DNA of 64,000 nt from JAEULH01 sp963805915 (lineage in GTDB: Bacteria; Pseudomonadota; Alphaproteobacteria; Rhodospirillales; Defluviicoccaceae). Shown piece after piece: positions 26,125 through 34,527 of the stretch (positions are counted from its first letter, which is position 1; each line of letters begins with the position of its first letter). The notes below the pieces were generated by a model, which saw nothing but the letters and a program-made list of their open reading frames with translations, did not search any database and was not told where the DNA came from. The translations under genes and the position numbers were made by a program. Where the stretch lies: positions 60,682 to 124,681 of the forward strand of contig CAWDWD010000017.1 in the NCBI GenBank assembly GCA_963805915.1, given 5' to 3'.

Positions 26125-26293
26125 AGTCCTCTCCTCCGTTGCTTTAAGTTGCTCGCGCCGCCGGTCGGTGCGCGCCATTGATGCCGGTAGCTTTTGAAAT
26201 AAGCGTTCGCCTCGCGCGGAACCATCTTCGCCCACGCCCGCCGCCGTCGCAACCGCGCGCGCCGACGATCCGTCTCCGCGCGCTATATAGCAC

Positions 26294-26360
26294 AGTGTCG
26301 CGCCGCGTCGAATGGCTTGATGCGGCGACGGCGCCCCACCGCGCCCGGCACCGGCCATGG
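26294..26360. repeat. 67-bp direct repeat, copy 1 (upstream of fbaA)
   Basis: About 67 bases that recur with roughly half a dozen differences at 27448-27516, in the same orientation. Shared blocks include GTGTCGCGCCGCGTCGAAT, CTTGATGCGGCG and CGCCCCACCGCGCCCGGCA. Copy 1 lies in the fbaA upstream region, next to a TATATAG box (about 26284-26290) that could be the fbaA -10. Confidence 0.8.
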
Positions 26361-26379
26361 CCAACGACTTGCCGTTGTT

Positions 26380-27168
26380 TCAGGAACCGGTTTTCGGTTC
26401 GGGCCGGACGATGTCGACAAGCGGCGCCGGCGACACCGCCAAGGGGTCCTGAAACGGGTTGCCGTGAATCAGGATGATCGCCGCTGTCGGCGCCGCTGCG
26501 GTGGCGAACAGCAATACGGCCAGAAGCTGGGCGCGCCGCTCGTCCACATGGACCATTGCGATCGAGATCATGGTGAGAAAACCGAGAAACGCCATCCCCA
26601 GCCACTTCAGCGGATTGACGTGGGTCAGGCTGAGGGCGATGCGCAGGTCACGCATACTGCGGACTTCAACAGCCTGCTGCAAAAACTGACCTGCGAGGCT
26701 GGAGTCCACCGCCCTGGACACATCGCTGCTGGATACCAGACCCATCAGCGTGTCCAGTTGATGGGAGACCTCCCGACTGCTTTCGCGGCGCGCCAGCCTT
26801 GGCCATTCGGCGGTGACGGTCAGCCGCGCGTAAATCTCCACTGCTCGAGTAACGTTCAACTTGGTCGTCTCGGGAAGGTTTTCGGCGAAGTCGAGTATAT
26901 TCATAAGGCCGCCGGATTCCCGATACACGGCGCCGAGGGCCTGATCGCGAGCTTTCCAGGTATCGTTGGCGAGAAACGCCAGGTTCAGCGCGAAAATTAC
27001 ATTAATGACGGTAAGGAAATTATGTGCGATCCCACGAAACGATTTGATAAACTCCGCGTAATGCGAAATCTGCGACAGCCACAGTACGAAGAAAGCAGCG
27101 CCGTAGGTGCCGAGCAACACCACTGAGGCCAGATAGTATTGGTCATAAGGGCCGAGATCAAACAGCAT
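26380..27168 (-). CDS. DUF4239-type membrane protein
   Basis: 262-residue predicted inner-membrane protein with about four hydrophobic segments: YYLASVVLLGTYGAAFFVLW near the N-terminus, FLTVINVIFALNLAFLAND, then KWLGMAFLGFLTMISIAMV and LLAVLLFATAAAPTAAIILI near the C-terminus. The layout and the WKARDQALGAVYRES segment fit the DUF4239 / bestrophin-like family of unknown function. It sits alone between two copies of a 67-bp direct repeat, so it may have been inserted or the flank duplicated. Confidence 0.7.
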   Translation of the reverse strand: MLFDLGPYDQYYLASVVLLGTYGAAFFVLWLSQISHYAEFIKSFRGIAHNFLTVINVIFALNLAFLANDTWKARDQALGAVYRESGGLMNILDFAENLPETTKLNVTRAVEIYARLTVTAEWPRLARRESSREVSHQLDTLMGLVSSSDVSRAVDSSLAGQFLQQAVEVRSMRDLRIALSLTHVNPLKWLGMAFLGFLTMISIAMVHVDERRAQLLAVLLFATAAAPTAAIILIHGNPFQDPLAVSPAPLVDIVRPEPKTGS

Positions 27169-27535
27169 GACTGAAGGTATCTAGAGTATTTGGCAAGAAT
27201 GGTGTGTTTTCCGCGGGGCGTGGTGCGCAGCCCATTTGATGGCCGGGTACGGCGTTGAGAACGAAGCTGGCATAAGCGACGCAAGTCGTAAGCCATCGTT
27301 TCCCACATGCCCAACCAAGACTTCTTCCTCCATTATCAAGAATTTTCATCATAAGGAAGAGTGCGCCCGGCGGACCACATCTCTTTGGCGTCGCGCTTGT
27401 TAGTAGACTGGTCCTCCGAGTTGTCAGAGCCTGCCAATACGACGCAGAGTGTCGCGCCGCGTCGAATCGCTTGATGCGGCGGCGGGGCGCCCCACCGCGC
27501 CCGGCATCGCCCATGGTAGCGCCCCTGAGACGTGC
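27169..27535. other. gap between the DUF4239 gene and the terminase fragment
   Basis: No recognisable gene. It contains the second copy of the 67-bp direct repeat (27448-27516), after which prophage-derived sequence begins. Confidence 0.5.
27448..27516. repeat. 67-bp direct repeat, copy 2
   Basis: Second copy of the repeat described at 26294-26360. It ends with CCATGG like copy 1. The TATATAG box seen beside copy 1 is absent. It is followed at once by phage terminase remnant sequence. Confidence 0.8.
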
Positions 27536-27771
27536 GTGCTCAACCGCTGCATCCGCCACGCCGGCCATCCGGTGCTCCGCTGAACGCGGCGAACGCGGCC
27601 ATCTCCATGGACCCGGCCGGCCAGCGCAAGCTCGACAAGGCGCGCGGCACCGGCCGGATCGACGGCCTGGTCGCGCTGGCCATGGCTATCGGCCTCGCCG
27701 AGCGCGCCGCCGCGCCGGTGCGCTCGATCTACGACAGCGCCGAGCGGGCGGACGGCTTCGCGTTCGTCTGA
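27536..27771 (+). pseudogene. phage large terminase, C-terminal fragment (copy A)
   Basis: Encodes VLNRCIRHAGHPVLR, then loses one base (TGA in place of TGG A), and continues NAANAAISMDPAGQRKLDK and RIDGLVALAMAIGLAERAA to a stop. This is the tail of an HK97-type large terminase (TerL). A close relative of the same tail lies at 47.8-48.0 kb. The rest of the gene is missing, so this is prophage debris. Confidence 0.8.
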
Positions 27772-27952
27772 GGGGCCAATTCGCCAGAGCCACTACTTGG
27801 GGTTCGACCGCTACTCGCCACGAGCCGCGTTTAGGGCATCGGAGCGAGCCGTCCGCCGTCCGGGTCATTGCGGAGTTTTCTGACGGCGATGAGTGACCGC
27901 CGCTTCTGACCCATTGCTGCCATTTGCCCGCGACCCATTCGCTCAGATTTGC

Positions 27953-28072
27953 TATGACATCCGCACGATCCAGGAGCTTCTTGGTCATAAGGACGTCAAA
28001 ACGACAATGATCTACACCCACGTCCTGAACAAAGCGGGCCGCGGCGTCCGGGGCCAGGTCGATGACCTATGA
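27953..28072 (+). pseudogene. tyrosine recombinase (integrase) C-terminal fragment
   Basis: The last 39 codons of a tyrosine recombinase: DIRTIQELLGHKDVKTTMIYTHVL, followed by NKAGRGVRGQVDDL and stop. The LGHKD...TTMIYTH segment carries the catalytic His/Trp-position and the nucleophilic Tyr. This tail (ending NK-GRGVR) is most like integron-type or Xer-like integrases. Upstream sequence has lost frame. Confidence 0.78.
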
Positions 28073-28084
28073 GCGGTCTGATAC

Positions 28085-28112
28085 AGACTGCATAAGCATT
28101 GTTATGCTGCAA
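28085..28112 (+). other. dif-like (XerCD-type) site candidate
   Basis: GCATAA (28090-28095), a 6-base centre GCATTG, and TTATGC (28102-28107) form the core layout of proteobacterial dif sites (GCATAA-N6-TTATG). The inner six bases of both arms match; the outer arms match only in part (about 7 of 11 each, by recall of the consensus). It lies 12 bases after an integrase tail and just before an AT-rich gene. Confidence 0.4.
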
Positions 28113-28126
28113 AAGGTACAAACACC

Positions 28127-29038
28127 ATGAAAAATTTAGCTAAGCAAATCGTGACAAAAATTCATCTTCTCGAATTTGCGAAAGAGGTACGTCAGAGTCC
28201 CATGCGAATTAAACGACGGGTTCGGAACGTTGATCGTTCAATCATTGAAAATTACTTTTCGACATTCAAGGTAACGAAACTGCATATCGGATGTGGTAAA
28301 TATATGATCGATAGTTGGTTGAACTCTGATTTATTCCCAACCTCCGATGATGTCCTACATCTTGACGCAACCAATACATTTCCATTTGAAAATGATACGT
28401 TCGACTACATTTTTTCCGAGCATATGATTGAACACCTTTCATATTCTAATGGCTTTGCGATGTTGAGTGAATGTCAACGCGTCTTGAAAAGGAACGGAAA
28501 AATTCGCATATCGACCCCTGACTTGCAGTTCTTGATCAACCTTTATCAAGGTGACAAATCGGAGCTACAAATTGAGTACATTAAATGGGCTACAGACCAG
28601 TTTATTAAAGGATCTCCTTATCCGGATGATGTCTTTGTCATTAATAATTTCGTTCGAGACTGGGGGCACTTGTTCATTTATGATGAAAAGACACTACGCT
28701 CATCTTTGGAACGGGCGGGATTTGCCGATATTATTAAGTGCGAACTAAACGAAAGCGAAAGTGAGGGATTGAGAAATTTGGAAAATGAGGGAAGAATGCC
28801 AAGAGGATTCTTGAAACTCAGAGTCTTTTACATTAGAAGGCACAAAATTACTCAACATCTAACAACGTGCTGGCCGCCGGTGTGCTTGGTCGTTAGGCCG
28901 CAGCACGAGAATGCAAGCCTAGCGCGAGATGATGCAAGAGGGAGTTGTCCTATCTTGAATCGGTTCTACGAGCAGTTCTGCTTTCGCCCAGCTGCACGCC
29001 GAAGACTTCCCTGGAATTGGCGAACCCACACCCCATGA
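28127..29038 (+). CDS. SAM-dependent methyltransferase, AT-rich, with a chimeric C-terminus
   Basis: Class I methyltransferase-like protein. Motif I is LHIGCGKYMIDSWLNSDL (~residue 52), post-I LHLDATNTFPF, and motif IV-like DYIFSEHMIEHLSY with a conserved His pair, then LSECQRVLKRNGKIRISTPD. Such proteins often modify surface sugars or small molecules. Base composition up to about 28850 is visibly AT-rich against a GC-rich genome, a clear sign of transfer. After RGFLKLRVFYIRRH the frame enters GC-rich DNA and reads about 65 codons with no family similarity, so the natural C-terminus is probably lost. Start ATG 28127 follows an AAAGG site. Confidence 0.7.
   Translation: MKNLAKQIVTKIHLLEFAKEVRQSPMRIKRRVRNVDRSIIENYFSTFKVTKLHIGCGKYMIDSWLNSDLFPTSDDVLHLDATNTFPFENDTFDYIFSEHMIEHLSYSNGFAMLSECQRVLKRNGKIRISTPDLQFLINLYQGDKSELQIEYIKWATDQFIKGSPYPDDVFVINNFVRDWGHLFIYDEKTLRSSLERAGFADIIKCELNESESEGLRNLENEGRMPRGFLKLRVFYIRRHKITQHLTTCWPPVCLVVRPQHENASLARDDARGSCPILNRFYEQFCFRPAARRRLPWNWRTHTP
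28857..28898 (+). other. attC-like pair of boxes
   Basis: ATCTAAC (28857-28863) fits the integron R'' consensus RYYYAAC and GTTAGGC (28892-28898) fits the R' consensus GTTRRRY. The spacing (42 bases in all) is shorter than typical attC sites and the inner L boxes are poorly paired. It sits exactly where AT-rich sequence ends. Confidence 0.25.
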
Positions 29039-29225
29039 CATTTTTGGCGCGTTTTCCGGCGACGAAGCCCAGTTGGTGACTGCCGCTTCCGAATGCGAAC
29101 CGGGCATACAGCACCCTCGCCGGCATCGAGGCGACTAGGCACGCTCCGACGGGCACGCCGGAGCGGCCTGACACGCGGACACGCCGCCCCCGGCTCCGCG
29201 CCGAACACGTGGACATGGTGTGGAC

Positions 29226-30525
29226 CTCAGGAATCCCCTCATTATGATTTTCCATACGGGTCAATGGGTTGCTGCGGGTGGCCTTGGCGGCGGTGGTAGG
29301 TTATGAGTAGGTTATGGATGATGAGAGGAAGCTTTCGAAGGTTGGTTTGGGAAGTGAACAGGGTGGCGCGTCCTGAGTTTCGTTTGGCCGATGTTCGGCG
29401 GTTTCTTGACGGGGTTTTCGCGGGGCATGTCCATGCCAAGCGGATCGCGTCGCTGGCCAACGGTACGCTGGGGGTAATGACCGGGGCGTCGCTGGCGGTT
29501 TCGATGATCGGCCATGCGTTGGCGCAGGCGTGGGGATTGCTGACCAAGCATGCGGTCAAACAGGTCGACAGGCTGCTGAGCAACGCCGGCGTCTCTGCCT
29601 GGGAGATGTTCACGCCAGTGGGTTCCTGAGGCGGTTGCCAGCCGCAAGGAGATCGTCGTCGCCATGGACTGGACCGATTTTTCGACGCCGACGGGCAGGC
29701 GACGCTGGCGCTCAACCTGGTGACCGGGCACGGCCGGGCGACGCCGCTTCTGTGGCTGACGATGCTGAAGGAGGAACTGGCGGGCCGCCGCAACGACATC
29801 GAGGACGCGTGTCTGGCCCGGCTTGCCCAAGTCTTGCCGGCGGGGATGAAGACGACGATCCTCGCCGACCGCGGCTTTGGCGACCGCAAGCTGTTCGATT
29901 ATTTGACGAAATTGGGCTTCGCGTATGTCATCCGCTTTCGCGGCGATATCCGCGTCGAAGCCGCGGACGGAGAAAGCCGTGCGGCGGCCGAGTGGGTCGG
30001 CAAGGGCGGCCGGGCGCGCCATCTGCGCGGGGCATCGATCACCGCCGCCGCGCAACCGGTTGGCGCCGTCGTCTGTATCCACGCCAAGGCCATGAAGGAG
30101 CCCTGGTGTCTGGCAACGAGCAAGGCGGAGGCAACGGCGCGCGAAATCGTCAACCTCTACGCCAGACGCTGGACCATCGAGCCCAGTTTCCGCGACACCA
30201 AGGATCTACGCTTCGGCATGGGGCTCGGCGCCGTGCGCATCGGCGATCCTGAGCGCCGCGACCGGTTGCTCCTGCTCAACGCCTTCGCCGTGCTGTTCCT
30301 CACCCTGCTCGGCGAGGCCGGCGAAGCGCTCGGCATGGACCGCCACCTCAAGGTCAACACCGCCAAGCGTAGAACCCATTCCCTGTTCCGCCAGGGCTGC
30401 ATGCTCTACGACCTCATCCCGGCCATGCCCGAACCCCGCCTCCGGCCACTGATCGAAAAGTTCCTGGAAATGCTCCAAAACAGGCCCCTCACCACACCAA
30501 TGGCGAACATAACTTAAATGAGGGG
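29226..30525 (+). mobile_element. IS4-family element, decayed
   Basis: CCCCTCATT at 29235-29243 and AATGAGGGG at 30517-30525 are inverted ends. ATGGTGTGGAC occurs at 29215-29225 and again at 30526-30536, an 11-bp direct repeat of the size IS4 elements make. The left inverted repeat begins 9 bases inside the repeat, so the left junction is not perfectly tidy. Confidence 0.65.
29303..30517 (+). pseudogene. IS4-family transposase, two frameshifts
   Basis: N-terminal part VRRFLDGVFAGHVHAKRIASL is in one frame to about 29615. One extra base there and a two-base insertion near 29675 (in the stretch coding AMDWTDF) are needed to reach the long second frame. That frame carries TTILADRGFGDRKLFDY, RWTIEPSFRDTKDLRFGMGLG (the YREK-type Glu region) and the C-terminal LRPLIEKFLEML. 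Inactive. Confidence 0.82.
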
Positions 30526-30609
30526 ATGGTGTGGACATGAGCACTAGGACCCGCGTGGGTTATTTCGCAAGTGTTTATCCCACCATTCAAGTAAGCATTT
30601 TTGCAGCTT

Positions 30610-30695
30610 TGGTGCCCGCTGGGGGAGTCGAACCCCCACTCCCTTGCGGGAAACGGATTTTAAGTCCGTTGCGTCTGCCATTCCGCCAAGCGGGC
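30610..30695 (-). tRNA. tRNA-Leu (UAA)
   Basis: Read on the minus strand: acceptor GCCCGCT paired with AGCGGGC, an encoded ACCA end (30610-30613), anticodon loop with TAA (complement of 30660-30662), a long variable arm TTCCCGCAAGGGAGT typical of class II tRNAs, and a T-arm GGGGGTTCGACTCCCCC. 86 bases with CCA. Reads UUA/UUG leucine codons. The accessory island at 27.2-30.5 kb borders its 3' side, a common integration point. Confidence 0.96.
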
Positions 30696-30762
30696 GGGCC
30701 CAACGGAGCCTAGCGCCCCGATCTCGCCCGTGGCAAGACCGGCGGCGCGGGGACTCCCGAGC

Positions 30763-31371
30763 TTACGAAGGCGGCGGGATGCGGCCGACGAGGCGGAAGC
30801 CGCCGTCGGCTTGCGGGGCGCCGACGACGATTTCGCCCGAGCGCGGGAACACGCCGCTCAGCGCGGTGATCACGACCTGGTGGGTGACGAGGACCGCCGC
30901 GCCGCCGGACGGGGCGGCCTGGGCTTGCGCCAGCCAGGCGCGCAAGGCGGCGAGTTGCGGTTGCTCGCGTTGGGGGAGGTTGAAGAACGAGTTCAGCGCC
31001 GCCATGGCGTTGACGGGGCCGAGGTCGAGCAGGCGCGCGGTCTCCAGGCAGCGGCACCACTGGCTCGAATGGACGGCGTCGACGCGGACCCCGCGCTCGC
31101 GGATCGCTTCGCCGATGGCCCGCGCTTCGTCGCGTCCCGAGGCCGAGAGGTTGCGCTGCGTCGCGCAGTCATCGAGCCGGAAATTCTCAGGATCGCCGGT
31201 GCCGGGCGCGGTGGCGTGACGGACGAGGGCGATGTGGCCTCCGGCGCGCAACGCCGCCCAGGCCGCGCCGGCACCAACATCGGCATCATCGGCGCGCACC
31301 GCCGAAGCGGGCGCCAGGGCCAAAAAGGCGATGACCGCCACGATGAGAAGCAAAGGTTGCATCGGCCTCAT
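30763..31371 (-). CDS. exported histidine phosphatase family protein
   Basis: 202 residues. Signal peptide LLLIVAVIAFLALAPASAVRA then a histidine-phosphatase fold: the phospho-accepting His in LVRHATAPG (RHG-like motif), Arg in SSQWCRCLETARLL and second His in VLVTHQVVITAL. Because it is exported it is probably a periplasmic phosphomonoesterase rather than cobalamin enzyme CobC, although bluB is next door on the other strand. Substrate unknown. Start ATG 31371 gives the signal peptide at the very N-terminus. Confidence 0.8.
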   Translation of the reverse strand: MRPMQPLLLIVAVIAFLALAPASAVRADDADVGAGAAWAALRAGGHIALVRHATAPGTGDPENFRLDDCATQRNLSASGRDEARAIGEAIRERGVRVDAVHSSQWCRCLETARLLDLGPVNAMAALNSFFNLPQREQPQLAALRAWLAQAQAAPSGGAAVLVTHQVVITALSGVFPRSGEIVVGAPQADGGFRLVGRIPPPS

Positions 31372-31476
31372 GCGGGCTCCGATCCTTCATGATCGCTTGC
31401 CTGAGATGGGGCCGACCGATCGGCGCGACCATGCGCGGCTTGCGCCCGCAGCGCCCGCCGCTAGAGTGCGCCTGTC

Positions 31477-32134
31477 ATGATGCCCGCCACCCCGCTCAAG
31501 CCGCCGGTCTTCGATGCGGCCTTTCGCCAGCATTTGGAGGCGCTGTTTCGCTGGCGGCGCGACGTCCGCCGGTTCCGCGCGGAACCGCCGGAACCTGGCC
31601 TGATCGATGCGCTGATCGCGCTCGCCGCGCTGTCGCCCATCGGTCGGCAACAGCCAGCCGTGGCGCTTCGTCAAGGTCGACGATGCCGCCCGCCGCGCCG
31701 CGATCCGCGCCAATTTCGCCGCGTGCAACGCCGAGGCGCTCGCTCGGTACTCAGGCGCCCGCGCGCGGCTGTACGCGAGCCTCAAGCTTGCCGGGCTGGA
31801 CCGGGCGCCCGTTCATCTCGCGGTCTTCGTCGACACGGAGACGCGGACGGGCGGCGGCCTCGGCCGGCGAACGATGCCGGAGACACTGACCTACTCGGTG
31901 GTCGGCGCCATCCACGCGCTATGGCTGGCGGCGCGCGCCCATGGCCTCGGCATGGGCTGGGTCTCGATTCTCGATCCGCAAGCGGTGAGCGCGGTCCTCG
32001 AGGTCCCCGCCTCCTGGACCCTGATCGCCTACCTCTGCCTCGGCTACCCCGAGGAGGACCACGCCGATCCGGAACTCGAGCGTCACGGCTGGCAGGACCG
32101 CTTTGACGCCGGCCGCTTCATCATCCAGCGCTGA
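31477..32134 (+). pseudogene. bluB: 5,6-dimethylbenzimidazole synthase BluB, one-base frameshift
   Basis: BluB splits reduced FMN with oxygen to make the B12 lower ligand. Frame 1 reads RQHLEALFRWRRDVRRFRAEP and LIALAALSP; after one extra A (CCC A TCG near 31640) the second frame reads SVGNSQPWRFVKVDD, then DRAPVHLAVFVDTE, GLGMGWVSILDP and the BluB-type tail LGYPEEDHADPELERHGWQDR. Removing that base restores a normal ~219-residue protein. It fits functionally with cobS-cobT in the same window. Either a real knock-out or a sequence error. Confidence 0.82.
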
Positions 32135-32167
32135 TACGGCTCAAGCGCTGGCCCAAGCCCGCGCCGG

Positions 32168-32551
32168 TCAGCGCCCCTGGAGCCACGCCATCGCGTCATC
32201 CCTCCGACCCGGCGCGAAGAAGCGAACGACCGCGGCCGTGGAGACATCCGCCAACCGGGGCTGCTCGTCAGCGAATCGCTTATCCGCGATGACCGCCACC
32301 TTGCGCACCATGTCCCCGAACGTCTTGCTCGTTACCGTGCCGAGGGTTTTCGCGCCGCGCTCCCAGCCTTCGAGCTCCTGCCAATCGACGAGGGCGGAAA
32401 AGCTTGACCCGCTTCCGCGCAGGCGCGCACCGACACCCGGGTAGTGCTGCTGCAGGGTATCGATGGCGCGATCGATGTCATCCTCGCTTACCATGCCCTT
32501 CATCTCGATGATCAAGATGCGGTTCTCGTCATCCACTTTAAGGTTCATCAT
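32168..32551 (-). CDS. SpoIIAA-like STAS-fold protein
   Basis: 127 residues of the SpoIIAA-like family (PF11964 type), a small alpha/beta fold whose role in proteobacteria is unclear. Visible features: ILIIEMKGMVSEDDIDRAID, SFSALVDWQELEGWE and VRKVAVIADKRFAD, ending with an aspartate-rich helix RRDDAMAWL. Length is typical. It is followed on the same strand, upstream, by a small membrane-protein gene with a 65-base gap; the two may be one unit. Confidence 0.78.
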   Translation of the reverse strand: MMNLKVDDENRILIIEMKGMVSEDDIDRAIDTLQQHYPGVGARLRGSGSSFSALVDWQELEGWERGAKTLGTVTSKTFGDMVRKVAVIADKRFADEQPRLADVSTAAVVRFFAPGRRDDAMAWLQGR

Positions 32552-32616
32552 CGGATCGTTCCCCTCCTGCCGATGCTACCCTTTATTCCTTAAGCCATTG
32601 CGGGACCCGGTTCCAA

Positions 32617-32865
32617 TCAATCGCGCTCCTCGCCGAGTTGCATCACGCCGACCGCCATCCCGATGCTGCCGAAGGTGATGAACAGGCCGAAGAACAGCAT
32701 CAGCAGGAACAGGATCTTGTCGGGCGACGCGAAAATCATCGTCCCCAGTCCGGCGACGTCGAACCACAGCAACAGGCCGCCGAACACGATCCCGCCGAAT
32801 GTTCCATAAAGCAAGTGCTGGATGAGGAAGGTCACGGCGTGCTTATGATGCGTCAGCATGGGCAT
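32617..32865 (-). CDS. small two-helix membrane protein
   Basis: 82 residues with two strong hydrophobic stretches: TFLIQHLLYGTFGGIVFGGL followed by LLWFDVAGLG, and ILFLLMLFFGLFITFGSIGM. Short charged ends (MLTHHKH at the N-terminus, QLGEERD at the C-terminus). Start ATG 32865 is preceded by a GAGG site nine bases away; a longer start at 32910 lacks one. I recognise it as a conserved type in alphaproteobacteria but know no function. Confidence 0.65.
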   Translation of the reverse strand: MPMLTHHKHAVTFLIQHLLYGTFGGIVFGGLLLWFDVAGLGTMIFASPDKILFLLMLFFGLFITFGSIGMAVGVMQLGEERD

Positions 32866-33078
32866 GCGCGTTCCCTCGCCAGGAGTAACAACCGGACCTC
32901 TATCGATCATATATAGCGCCCGCGGCCACGCCGCCTATCCTCTCGACAGCCTGGCGCGCGCGGCCGCGAGAAGCTGTGACGCAAGGGTCGGTCCATGTTT
33001 GTTGCCCGCTAACCCGACGCCCGCTAAACCGCGACAGCGTACGACACGTCGTCAAGCGATAGCCAGAAGGACAGCGCC

Positions 33079-34510
33079 ATGACCGAGACATTAACGGCTC
33101 GATCTCTGTGTCATCGGCGCCGGCTCCGGCGGACTGTCGGTGGCCGCCGGGGCGGCGCAAATGGGCGCGCGGGTGGTCCTGGTCGAAAAGGCCAAGATGG
33201 GCGGCGACTGCCTCAACTACGGCTGCGTGCCGTCGAAGTCGCTGATCGCGGCCGGCCACGCCGCCGAGGTCATGCGCACGAGCGGCCGTTACGGCGTCAA
33301 GGCCGTGCAGCCGGAGATCGACTTCGCCAAGGTCCATGATCATGTCCACGGCGTCATCGCCGCGATCGCGCCCAACGACTCGGTCGAGCGGTTCGAGGGC
33401 CTCGGCGTCACGGTCGTTCGCGCCGCCGCGCGTTTTACCGGCGAGGGCGAGCTCGCAGCGGGCGGCAAGTCGATCCGCGCCCGGCGGTTCGTCATCGCCA
33501 CCGGGTCGCGGCCCGCGATCCCGCCGATCCCCGGTCTCGAAGGCTCGGGCTTCCTCACCAACGAGACGATCTTCGATCTTCGCGAAGCGCCCGCGCACCT
33601 CGTCATCATCGGCGGCGGGCCGATCGGCGCGGAAATGGCGCAGGCTCATCGCCGGCTCGGTTCCCGGATCACGCAGGTCTCGCGCGGCCGGTTCCTGGCG
33701 AAGGACGATCGCGAGGTCGTCGACGTGCTGCGCCGCCGGTTCCAGGCCGAGGGCGTCGAGTTGCTGGAGAACGCCGAAACCACCCGCGTCGAGCGCGGCG
33801 CGGCCGGGGGTGTCGTGGTGAGCGGCGCACGGGGCGGCAAGCCGTTGCGCATCGAGGGCTCCCACCTGCTTGTCGCCACCGGGCGGACCGCCAACGTCGA
33901 CGCGCTCGGCCTCAAGGCCGCCGGCGTCGCCTATACCGCGCGCGGCATCGAGGTCGATGGCCGGCTGCGGACCACCAACAAGCACATCTTCGCCATCGGC
34001 GACGTCACCGGCGGCTACCAGTTCACCCACATGGCCGGCTACCATGCGGGGATCGTGATCCGCAACGCGCTGTTCATGCTGCCGGCCAAGGTCGATGACA
34101 GCGCCGTGCCCTGGGTCACCTACACCGATCCTGAAATCGCCCACGTCGGGATGAACGAAGACGCGGCGCGCGCCCGCTTCGGCGCCAATGCGCGCACCGT
34201 GAGCTGGCCGTTCACCGGGAACGACCGGGCCCAGGCCGAGCGCGATACCGAAGGCCTGGTCAAGGTCGTGTTGGGCCGGGGCGGCAGGATCCTCGGCGCT
34301 TCGATCGCCGGCGCGGGCACGGGCGACCAACTCGGCCTGTGGAGCCTCGCGGTCTCGCAGAGACTCAAGATCGGCGCCGTCGCCGGCACGATCCTGGCTT
34401 ATCCGACCCGCTCCGAGGCGGGAAAACGCGCCGCCGGCGAGTACTACACACAGGCGCTCTACGCAGCGCGCACCCGCTGGCTCGTCCGCCTGATCCAAAA
34501 GCTGTTCTAA
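33079..34510 (+). pseudogene. mercuric-reductase-like FAD/NAD(P) disulfide oxidoreductase, N-terminal frameshift
   Basis: Pyridine nucleotide-disulfide oxidoreductase. An ATG at 33079 begins MTETLTA, then one extra C near 33101 must be skipped to read DLCVIGAGSGGLSVAAGAA (FAD-binding GxGxxG). The redox-active pair is in GGDCLNYGCVPSKSL. NAD-binding VIIGGGPIGAEMA, second FAD motif IFAIGDVTGGYQFTHMA and dimerisation domain YTDPEIAHVGMNE follow. The C-terminal YPTRSEAGKRAAGEYY lacks the paired Cys of true MerA, so it is not a mercury reductase in the strict sense. Otherwise a full-length ~475-residue enzyme. Confidence 0.8.
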
Positions 34511-34527
34511 GCGCACACGTCGACTAG

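Noticed and set aside
28950..29264. 104-codon minus-strand frame before the IS4 element
   Set aside because: No recognisable domain or ribosome site; likely chance.
30763..31371. CobC (alpha-ribazole phosphatase) next to bluB
   Set aside because: The protein has a signal peptide, so it should act outside the cytoplasm, unlike CobC.
33079..34510. True mercuric reductase
   Set aside because: Redox pair present, but the C-terminal Cys pair that takes mercury is absent and there are no other mer genes.
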